64,000 nucleotides of DNA, taken from the NCBI GenBank assembly GCA_028829895.1, contig CM054184.1:25809201-25873200 (forward strand), given 5' to 3'. The notes below the pieces were generated by a model that searched no databases, was not told the origin of the DNA, and worked only from the letters and a program-made list of their open reading frames with translations. Made by a program: the position numbers and the translations under genes. The DNA is from Sinotaia quadrata (Eukaryota; Mollusca; Gastropoda; Architaenioglossa; Viviparidae). Every line of letters starts with the position of its first letter. Positions within the stretch are counted from its first letter, which is position 1. Positions 26,801-38,800 of this stretch are shown here, piece by piece.

Positions 26801-29800
26801 TTTAAATTATTGATATTTTAAAACTATTTTTTCTAAACAATAAATTTACTACATATGAGTGACTAATATTAATTCAGTACATAAAATAATATACATGTAT
26901 ATAAATATGAACTGTGATATTAAAAATATACATTCTAAGAAAATAGCAATCAAACTTTCGTGAGAGAGTGAAATGAAGACTGACCTATTTTCAAACTACA
27001 GTGGTATTTTGGAGGAAAAGATCAATAATTTTACTGTACATATATAGAACTAAATTTAATCACAGATTAATCATTAATAAATGCTTATAAAAGGATCTTA
27101 CCAATCAGGGGTTTCAGTTTTTCAACATGACAGGCAAATCAATCACAGCATCAACACAATGTGTTCCATGGATAGAACATTAGAAGTGATCATTGAAAAG
27201 AAGTGTACTACTGATTTTATTGTTATCTGAAATATTGTGGATCAATAATTGCGGACTATGGCATATCATTGAAAAGATACTGAAAATCTCCAGAAAACAA
27301 TATATTTTAAACTAATGTATGATAAATATCTGATCTGTAAAATGTACCATGAACTTTTTCTTTTTAAAAATTATTTGGTTATTTGCAAAATAGACTAAAA
27401 AAAATATTTGTAGAGATTTTTGTCCCCTGTTTAATGGACCATTCAGATTTTAGGCTACAAACCCACAGAAGATGATCTTTATTGTTAAAAAAAAAGTTGT
27501 ACCCCAAACATAAATTTAACTTTTTTGGCAATGATGTAACATTCGACCCATTAGTTGTTGTAACCCTAAGGTACTTTTGTCAAAAGTTTATGGTTACTAT
27601 AATAAAATTCAGGGAAAAAAACCAACAACACAGTTTGAAAGACAAAACATTTATCTGTAAATTTGTGTGTGTTTGTGTATTTTTTTGCACAGAAAACTGG
27701 ATTCCTTTTCATCTGGATTATTTTAATAGTTGCAATATTAACTAATATGCACAGTGATCATCTTTATTAAATATTTAAATTATCCTTGTAATATAAAAAA
27801 ATAAAAAAATAAAAATTGAAATTTTTGAAAACAATGAGTGAATGACTATCAATTAATTAATGATTAAAATGTTTAGAAAAGACTGGGCACACAAGATAAC
27901 AATAAGATGGAACAACATAAAAATTATCAGAATAAACTTACTCATTGGGTAGAAACTGTTGCAATTTCTAGCAATACATTTTAGAGATCCCTGCAAATAA
28001 AAAACAAAGACAGTTAAATTAAAGGTCCAAAATGCCTAACAATCTTTTGAACTTATTAATATTGTAATGAAAAATAAAATAAAAATATTTAGAGTGATAA
28101 AACCTCAAATTATTTTAGTTTATGTAACTGATACATATAGATTAAGTCAGAAAATTAATTAACTTATGATAATAAATGTAATAAAAAATAATACTAAAAA
28201 TTTTCAATCATATAATAAAGTTCCAAGTTTTCAATGCAGCTCTTGTAATGTAGTTAAAATTTTTACAAATTACATCTAAAACAATTTTGAAAGAAAATTA
28301 TTTCTCACTTCATTTTGTGGAAAAGCAGTTATAGTCATGGTAGACACTCATTTTGTTAATAATACACTACTTACTAGAATTCACTATCACAATTAACCCC
28401 ACTGTAAAGATCTACTAGTACTAGAAGTAGAACCCAAGACAGCAATATCAGGCATAATAAATACTAAACTAAAGACCGACAGGTTCCATATACTTGAACA
28501 GGACAACTACTTCAAGTTCTTATACATTAATTCCAGAAAAATTAAAAAAAAAAAATCTTGATTAGGCACTTAATTTCTATTGTATATGTTAGTAGAAATG
28601 CCTGAACTATTAAGTATCAGATCCAAATTTTGTCCCTGAGTAATGTCTCCTGGCAGGCAGCCATCTTGTTGCCTTTTGACAGGTAAGTTTGATGTTTGGG
28701 TGGGACCCAGTTTTATTATGTCATGCAAAGGAACATTTTATTGGCTGTGTATGCTGTGAGAGAGTATAAAAGAGAATAAATGGATGAAGAGACGAACGGT
28801 ACATATAAATAAATATAAATACAAATTCTTTCACCCCTCAAAATCTATGAATAACAAGATAGCTGAGGATGGTTAAATCAGGTTGTTTATTCCCTGATTT
28901 AAAGGGGGCACTACTCTTTCGCTGGGAATTTAAGGGGAGATGAAAATGATAAAATTCAAAATGTAAAATAAAGGTTAACTACACAATTCTTATGCGGCAA
29001 ATGGAGCCGCTTCAACAATAGTTCACATATAAAATAGGCATGAATTTTAACATTAGTCTAAAGTTCATATTTCACAAATGATACAATATAAATCGATATA
29101 AACAGAATAGATTCAGTATTCATAAGATTTAAATGTTCTTAATCTCAAAAGTTCTAGATGCGCGTTTGCCGTGCTAATTATTACTCACTTAGTAATGTCA
29201 GAGTTCCAAGAAGATAATGTAATCTCACACGTCACTCATAAGGGGTACTTTGAAAAAAGATATGACACAATGGCTGTGTCGCATAGCAGTGTAGATCTGC
29301 AGGGATCTAGGCACCACTTTCAGATTATCGCAAGGGAAAAATCTGATACTCATTGACAGTTGCCAACCTTGATAATTGTTATTTGCTGGTTGCTGCGTCA
29401 ACGGAAGAGCCCAACGACGTTGAGCATTATCGGATGAATCGTCCAATGGTATGTGTCATTGCATTCTATCGAGTATAGAAATCCTCGTGTCCTGTAGGAA
29501 ATGTAGGTGCTAGCCCCTTGACTGCGGGATATGAAGTCAAACAAGCTCAGACAGGGGAGAACAAAAGTGCCTCTCATGTCATTAACTGCATCCTACAAAC
29601 GTCGCGTGCATACTTGTCTTGACAGTGAACCTTCCCATTCTGCCAAAAAATATACTGGTAATTTTGTCTCGTTACTCAATATTAGGCAGCCAGATGGATG
29701 GAAAGAGGTATTTTTAGCTTTCCTTTATGAAATCTCTGTACATGAGATATTCATATATATGAAGAGAAATGTCTTCACATGAATCCACGTTTCCAGCATG

Positions 29801-32800
29801 AGTGTAAAAACCTTCCTTTCCTCCTTATATAGCCTCCCTAAGAGCTAAGAACTTCCAGAAGCTTCATGCCTTGTGACATGATTTGTCCTTGAATGTCTAT
29901 TTTCGTCGTGCCGCACGCTCTCCGTCGTCATTTCAATTACGCATTGGCTTTTTTCTTCGTAAACATGTGACCAGTCATGCGTAACTGCCCTAATTCCTTA
30001 ATATATATTTCTCAAAAAATTATATATATATACTCAACATGATATGATAACACCTACTGTCTACAACGTCTGTCTAACTAAAGAGCTCTTAGGTGACTGT
30101 TACTGGAGTTACATAATACATATAAGCGTAATAACAAAACTCTGGTTACTACCCCTAGTTTTGTTAGTGGGTTTTATTTGTGAAATAAAATATAATTTTT
30201 GTTCATCCTTTCCTGTGATACTAATAGTTAATACTATGTTATATATTTAGAATGTATCTGATGTGGCAGTACATTTTTTAATGGTATAAGTACCTAACAT
30301 ACTTCATTAGTTCTTGGATAACAGTATTAAAATATGACATATTATCTAAAGTTTGCTCTTGTAAGTTGTATTATTTAGAGATTATTAAATTATGCTTCTT
30401 GATATACCATCTATTCTTTTCCATTTCTATGACACAATATAGCAATGTCTCCAAAAAACAGCAAATGAATGAGGGTATAAAGGCAAAGAATGTAAGAAGA
30501 AGTAAAAAAGACTATGAATATAGAAAGAAAAAAGACCAAAAGAAATGTGGAGCTAAGTGGAATGCACAGAGAAGAAAGAAAGTATATGTAGCACACTGAG
30601 GAAATTCCAGTTCAGACAAAAGCTCAAACAGGAACAGGAATCACTATTGCTCAGCACTCCCAGCAAGGTATTTGGCTCAAAACATCTGCCTTTGTAAGAA
30701 CTCTTGTACTGAAAAGGATCTTTCTCATCTATACAGAAAGGCTGCAGACTTACAACAGCAAATGCCTGGATGTAATGACTATATTACCACAGTTAAAGAT
30801 GGCAAGAACGAAGAAGGTTAAAGTTCAAAAGATCGTGTTAGTGCAGTGTTTGAAGCATTCCAAGAATTTAAGAAATAGAATCCAGACCAGAAAATTGGAA
30901 AATCTACTTTTGCCACTATTTTTGTCCAGCTCATTTTATACTATCACTTTCAGATAATGATCAAGCAGTGTGTTGTTGTAAGTAACAATTTCAATTGCTT
31001 TTCTTAGGGTTAAAGAAAATTAAATCTGACTTACCAGACTGCAAATCTTTAATCATAATGACTCTTTGGTGATTCACAAAATATTCATCATAATCCTGGC
31101 AATTGTAAAGAATGTTATGATCTTGATCAAAATGTTATTTTAAACGTCTTGCCAGAAATTGAAGATGTGGACAAATCTTGCTCCTTCCTTCAATGGAATT
31201 TTAAAAAAAACCAAAGTAAAAACTGAAATGTTATATGGTGCTGCTAATGCTGAATTTTCAAAGCAAGATCATATTCTTAGAAAGCAAGGCTTCTCTTAAA
31301 AACACAGCTCCACCAATAAAGACATTGTTATCTGTATGCACATTTTTCAAGATGACAAAATAATTCTGCAAGACTTCTCAGAAAACTTTGTACTGAAACA
31401 GTAGAGTGAGATCATGTCAGCTCATTGGATTCAAGAAGGAATGACTATTTTCACAGTGCTGTGAATTACAGCTCAGTGATTAATTCTAAATCAGGATACA
31501 GGTCTTATTTTGTGATCACTCATCAGTGATAATCTTTGGCATGACAGATTTGCTGTCATAGCCTTTAATAGAGCCATCCTCAATCATGCATGCTCCGGGA
31601 TTAGTATTCATAATATTCATTTCTTTTTTGATGGTGCTGGTGGATACTTCAAGAACTGTTTTATTTTGTCCACCCCATATTATTACATAAAGATATGCAG
31701 ATAGTTGATTGGAGCTTCTTTGCCACAGCTCATAGTAAGGGATCAGTAGATGAAGATACTATTAACTAATTAAGTGTGCTGCTTGGCAGCGAATTCTTCA
31801 AGGAAAAGTGTTGGTCAACTCTTTGTAGACTTCACCAAAGTTGCTAAAGCTATATGTCCAAATATTGTTGTACTACACAATTCAAATTAGTTTATGATGT
31901 CAGGCAGGAATTGTGATCATTTGGGATTGTTGCGCCTCCTCAAATAATTCCAGATACTCTCTTACCTTCCAGCAGCCTCTACTACAGACCTGGAAGCTGT
32001 ACCAATCACTGAATCAGCTTATTTCTTCCTGAATTAGTTGACTTCAACTTCAAGACCTTTTCTGTGTTCAAATCCACTTAAGTCAACACAATAAAGAATG
32101 TTTCACGGTCACTGGTCAACATAACTTCAGCTGTTCAGACATTTAAATGTAGTTCTAATACAAAGAACAAATACTATACAGTATATTATAATAATTAATA
32201 TTAACAGATTCTACATTGGAAGAATATTACTATTAGTATTATTAAAAAATACTAGGGAAAAGAGAAAAACAATATTTTCAATTAATTTTTTGCTTCAGGT
32301 ATTACTATTAATGTTAGTGAATGGAGAAATGCATTTTTCATGGCCAAGGAAAGATGACACACGGATGAGATATACCACCAGAACATCTTTTTGGGGTCTA
32401 ACTTTAGGGCTTGGAGATTTCACCATTCTTGGAAATTCCAGCCATAAAAAGAAATTCAACAAAAGTTTGAATCTCCAATAAAAGCATCATAATATAAAGT
32501 GACCACAGGTGTCATGTCAGTTATTGCCTTGTGCCAAATCAGTTACATTACTTTTTATTATTTTCTAAGAAAACTTAATGAATGATTTAACAATAACATT
32601 TTATTTCTCATCTTAATACTGTTAACAAAATTTCCTAAAATGATTATGAAAATATAGCAAAATTCACAGAAAATTGACAAAATTCATCATGACTAAAAAC
32701 CTATTATTACTTATGAATGACTGTTTATGAGCCTGCTTTTTTAACATCTGACTGCCACCACGTCAGTTACATTGGAATTGCCCTATATTAAAAGACTGGC

Positions 32801-35800
32801 ATAGTTCTGATTACAGACTCCATTATCTTCTCCAAATTGTTGATAACTATATGTAACCTACAGCTCTATTTCCTTTATATATATATATATATATATCATA
32901 ATTCATATTTATAATTATGTGTGTGTATCACTGGATCACTACTACTAGTGCTGGTATGGCTTACAAATACTGTATGCTGTTAGTCTATCAGTATCACCTT
33001 ATGCTATCATAATATTCCTGGCTGTACATTTTACCTGGCTTAGAACTGTTATTCTAGTCTTTCATTCTTCTGTTCTATCCTACCTATCTTCCTTCTATCC
33101 AATATGTGTGACCAGCCGGAAGATGCATTTTTTGGGCTAGCCTACATTATGGAGAGCCCGAAGTGGTGGGAAATAAACATCTTGTTCCGTACTCCAACAA
33201 AACATCAGTTTACAACTTTACATTTTAAGCTATAACAATTAACATGAATTCAATTACAGTAATGGCAAGCATCTTAGTTCTTACTGAAAAAATATGTCCC
33301 TAAAAGAAAGCTAACTGATGATATGCTTTTTAAGTAAAACATTCACAAATAATTTTCAGTTTACCACTGCTGACTGATTATGCAATGAGATTTACAGGGG
33401 TGCACAAACCGCAGCCAGTGCTCTGTGCAGCCCCAGGAGGACTTTATTTCATTATTTGTGTAGGTTTTTTTTACTGGGCCCTCCATGTGCAATCTGACTT
33501 GTGGCCCTCCATGCACTATCAAGTGGAAATTTGGCCCTCTGGCCTAAAAGGTTTGTGCACCTCTGATCTATTACATCTCAATATGTAGAACTAGAATTCA
33601 AAATCTAATAAATAAATAATTTTATTTCAAGCATAATCACTTCAACTTTTATTATAATCAAATATTATGTGTTGCTGACATGACTATGGTTTACATGCCA
33701 TTTGTGATTCCCCCCCCCCAATTATTAAATATTATCTATTGCACTATTTATATCACTAACACTAAAACAAGTACCAGCTAAGGATGAATGTTGAACACTT
33801 TCAATTTCATACTGTGAAAGCAGTTAAAATTTTTCTGAAGTATGTTTATTTGGAATCAGATTATCAATATCAATCCTGAATACAGTATCTACTTATGAAA
33901 ATCATCAATGATCGGTGATCTACTGAAGTTAGAAATGTTCACTATCTTTTATATCTCTGTATTTATGATGGCATCATATTCCGAAAGATTACTCTCATGT
34001 AATTTTTCTTGGTGAGTTTAAGTACCAAATAAGAAAAATAACTTTCATTTCTATAAAGAATAAGATCATCATGTGGATGACAATAGAAATAGCAGCAGAT
34101 TTCAGTTTCACTGCTGTTTCAAAACAGCTAAGATTTCTGATTTTGATTAAATTTATTAACATCATAAATAGTTTACATATTTATGTACATATCCATATGG
34201 TTTCATTTGCATTTAAAGTTTCGCATATCTGTTTGTATGTTTTAAACCTGATTTAGTAACTTTGTAGTAAGGATAGAAAAACCTGTGAATATATCAATTA
34301 CATTCAAGAATATAAACATTGCAATTAGGCTTATTGTATATTTAAAAATGTTATATTTAAATAGATACTTTGTTTATTACATAATTATCTTCACAGCATA
34401 ATAACAAGCTAATTTTATGCATAGGTGAGAAAAATAGAGCTTGTTTTATAATGGTTGATATACTTTGTCACTGAAAGACTAATACTGTAATAGTAATAAG
34501 GTTTCCACAAGACAAAGTTAAGAGTTTTATTCCCCAATTAAAATAAATATGGAACCAGATTAAGTTAATAATTTTGGTTAATAAAGAAAATATATAATGA
34601 GATAATTATATTGCTTATTTCTAAAAAATGATTCCTGGTAAAATACATCTAAACCTTACCTTCTAAGTTTTCACTAGAAACGTTTTTACATATTTCAAAC
34701 TCCTATAAACTTATAAAGTCAACATTTTAATAAATTTTATTTATTTTGGTTTTTATGTGAGCATTATTTAAGCCCTGTTGCAGACTTTAACATTAAAAAA
34801 TAATTCGATTTAATCCACTTTATTCTTTGCACCACGTCCCAAAATGTTACACTTGTCCAGAGAATGAGCCATACATATGTAATGATTTTCAATGATGTGG
34901 AACTGGAAGAGTATATACTAGAGTAGATACTAATTATGTGATGATGAAGAACAAGCACAAGTTAGTGATGTTATTTGATAGGCTAATTATATGACACCTA
35001 AAGAGAAATATGTTTGTGTTTACTACAAAGACGATGAAATAATTATAATTTATATGTAGCATCAGGGAAACAGTAATTATGATATCTGATTGCTACTGGC
35101 TAAAGATTTATGTGATTAATGCAGAATGCAGGTATTAAATTAATGTATTTACTGTTAATCATATTTAGTATTAGTAATGTACTACTACTAGTGGTAGTAG
35201 TAGTAGTAGTACAGTTTTAAAAAGTCATGAAAAAGTCAAAATACTTTTAGTTCTGAAAACAAAAAAAAGGTTAACAATGTCAGGATTAGTGCTACAATGC
35301 CTACAAATGTAAGTGATAAATGAAATCAGAACTTGTTACAATTAAAAAAAACCAACCTCTTTCTACCTCAGGTATGGCTATAGCCGTACTTAAATTGCCA
35401 ACCATTTCTGCCCAAGTACAAGAATGGGCATACAAGCACGCCAACCATTTCTACCCAAGTCCAGCTGGGCTCAGATCACATAGCCACTAACACAGGGGTC
35501 ACCAATACGGTGCCCACAAAGACCACAATGGTCGCCCGCAGGCCTTTTCTAAGTCTTCACATTATTATTTATTAATAATGTATAAAGGCAAACTAGAAGA
35601 GTATATCAAACTGGTAGCCCTTCGTATGACTCAGTACTCATGAAGTAGCTCTCAGTATCAAAAAGGTTGGTGACCCCTGCTCTTGTCTCTCGCAGTATGG
35701 TAGATACAAGCTACGAAAGAGACAAAGATGTGTGTATTACCATCCATAGCTGTAAGAAGCTCTTGTCCAGGGGTCACCAACACGGTGCCCGCAAAGACCA

Positions 35801-38800
35801 CATGAGTCGCCCGCAGGCCTTTTCTAAGTCTTCACATTATTAATAATGTATAAAGGCAAACTAGAAGAGTATATCAAACTGGTAGCCCTTCGTATGACTC
35901 AGGACTCATGAAGTAGCTCTCACAGTCTCAGTATCAAAAAAGTTGGTGACCCCTGCACTAACAGATATAGTGCTGGCCTGCACAGCTGGGCAGAGAGCAG
36001 CCTCAGCAGCAGTGGACTGCAGGAGTAGATAAGCAGCTGTACAATGGGGTAAAATGAGGTAAACAAAATGGAAATGCTTGAGAAAAAAAATTAAGTCAGC
36101 CATATTATTATTTTTGAGTATGTAAACTAAAACTATGCAACTTTTGCAAGTGTTTATCTAGAATTTAGATAATACAAACCCTACAGCTCAAAGAGCTGAA
36201 TGAGCCACAGGCAGATGTGCTGGTGCCTAGTTGGTCATAGTTTGCCTCCCCCAGTCATGGCAGCCACATATATATGTTATGCTGTCCCTGGCTTAAAACT
36301 AATAGTAAATTATCAAAATAATTTTTTTTCAATTCACTGATGATTTGATCCCAATGCTATAACTGTACAAATCAGGGAAAGGTAAATATTACTGTATTAT
36401 TCATACATAAATTGCCTGAAAAATCAACAGAAAACAGCAAAATCTTTGCCCCATCTCTCTTCTGCATGTGATTGTGGTTCATATGGCCTTTAAGCTATTT
36501 TGACTAATTTGAATTGAAAAAGGCTGGATGGCATCTCTAAACTTATAATTTTAACAGTTATAAAGACTTAAATAAATTTCTTGATCACTTACCTTCTGTC
36601 GCCCTGTCAACACAAGTTTCACCTGTTCTTCTAGACACTGACCACAGGCACGGTGGCCTTGTGTACACCGAGAGAGCTGGGTTCCCACAATACTATTCTG
36701 ACATCGTTCACATAATCCTCCTTCTCTTTCTCCAATGCCCACTCCTCCCACTGAATTTGCACAAACCACAGACAGGGATTTACCAGATGTTCCAGATGAG
36801 ATTGTAGACAATGAAGAAGAATCATTTGAAAAGGTATCGCCTTGTACAGCAGGACGTACACGCTTACGAGGAGGAAGACTTGAATTGTCCAGCATACTGA
36901 CAGTACTAGGATTTAACCTTTTCATGGGACACACTGAGGGCATAGTTTTACAGGTTGAAGTAGACACACTAAAGGTAGCAGTTGTGGCCACAGAAACCAC
37001 AGGTGGAATTTGTGTCTGACATTGGTGATACTGAAAATCCCTGGACTGTGTAGACACTGAAGTTGGTGCAAATGGCAATAATGATGCAGGTGGATTTGGA
37101 GATAAAGCAGATAAAGAAGAAGTTAAAGATGATGATACAGGTACATGTATTCCAGTAGTAGCTGCATTTTGATGATCTAGTACTTGTGCAATTATGCGTG
37201 CAACCTCTGAAGAATAGTTATCAACACCCGAAGTACATGCATTAGAAGTTGATGCCTGAGTCACAGATTGTGAGGCCAACACAGAAAAATCACAAATAGG
37301 GGTAGCTAAAGATTTACTACTACTGGAACACTGTTGCTGCAATTGCTGGCTTGAAGCCTGTGCTGTCAATCCGACTACATCACTATCACACAAACTTGGT
37401 GCATTATTGTTGTCAGATGCTGCTGAAAAAATGTCTGTTTTAATAGAATCTGGGCATACTGTTTTAGTCTGAATAACAACAGATGTTACTGAAGTGGGTG
37501 TCTGTCCTATAAATGTTTCATGAGTTCCAATACTTCCAACTTGCATGGACGAGGAAGGTGTACAAGCTGAGGAGGAAACAGCACCTATGGAATTACCATC
37601 ACTATTCCCTGGCATAAAAACAGCAGATATGTCATCATCCATTAAGAAATCAACTAGAAGCTGAGTGTCTGTAGAACTTGATGATGACAATTTTATAGGA
37701 CCAGTTTGTCCTGTGCATGAACCTAAAGAAATCTTCTTGCAACTAAGCCTCTGGGAAGGAGATGTAGTAGCCATATCATTATAAACATTTGCTGAGCTAT
37801 CTGTATTCAATGCTTTCAAGTCCTGACTTACAAAGACAGTACTGGTTATAGCAGTGTCATGGATGGTGTTCAGAGATGGACAGTTAACTGACTGCGATGA
37901 AAGAGTGATTGGGAATGGTTGGGGTATCACAGTTACAGGACTAAGGGCTGGGGTCAGTGTGGTTTGTGCATGATTAGACATCAGCACAGGGTTACTGGCT
38001 GCAGGATCAACTCCTCTAAATGTAATGCTACCATTACTTGAATCATCAAAACTATTGTTGTCAAGGTCACTGACAAAATGTTCAGAGTGACTAATAGGAT
38101 CATCACTATCTGAACTCAAAATGGCCATATTGACTCCAGCATTTCCTCCATTTGTGTTGGCTGTTTTTGAAAGATCTAAAGGTGTCTGATCAGCATCAGT
38201 AAGTGACAGTGAAATTTGTACTGCAGAGGCCAGAGAGAGATTTCTACGCATCATACATTTTGACTCACGTCTATGTGCAAGATCATCATCAGAGCTAACC
38301 CCTGCTATTCCTGATGAACATTTTGTTGATGGGCCACCATTTGCAGCAGTCTCTCCTTCAATGCACAATGAAAGGCTTGAAGTGTCCATCCCTGAATGCT
38401 TCCATATGGTGGCTTGTGGGACTGGGGCTTTTGTTTGAGCAATAAAAATGACTTCTCCATCTTGATCTTCACCTTCATCAATGGTGATGGAGACTTTTTC
38501 TTCTTTTACAACCACAATGTCATCATCTTCTTCATCTGCAAAATAAGTCAACAGTTTAATTTTAAACTAACTAACAAGGCCACATGGTCATAAAAATCAA
38601 TGCAGTGAATTGTAATTCACATAAACAAGGTTAAGCTTATTGGTAGACAAAATTTGCATGGTTGTGTATTATTAGTGTCCCACTTGTTCTGTGGGTGCAA
38701 AATATCTTACTTGTGGCCCTCTGGCCTAAAAGGTTTGTGCACCTCTGATCTATTACATTACTCAATACGCAGAACTAGAATTCAAAATCTAATAAATAAA

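Larger units (their letters stand above)
22657..27941 (-). other. Intron 3 of the RING-PARP gene
   Basis: AT-rich intron with a GA microsatellite (23807-23837), a 24-bp minisatellite (24405-24640) and one GC-richer patch at 26150-26335 that is listed separately. Confidence 0.8.
27991..36592 (-). other. Intron 2 of the RING-PARP gene
   Basis: This 8.6-kb intron splits the RING domain. It contains a promoter-like GC-richer region (28.65-30.0 kb), a decayed plus-strand repeat-family ORF (30.4-32.1 kb), hAT-like MITEs (33.4, 35.5 and 35.8 kb) and copy B of the dispersed repeat (33969-34870). Confidence 0.8.

Noticed and set aside
28755..28785. TATAAAAG on the plus strand near 28.76 kb
   Set aside because: A single TATA-like word in AT-rich DNA with no supporting motifs or downstream gene.
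36735..37019. 94-residue plus-strand open frame opposite exon 2
   Set aside because: It is antisense to a well-supported coding exon and shows no motif.
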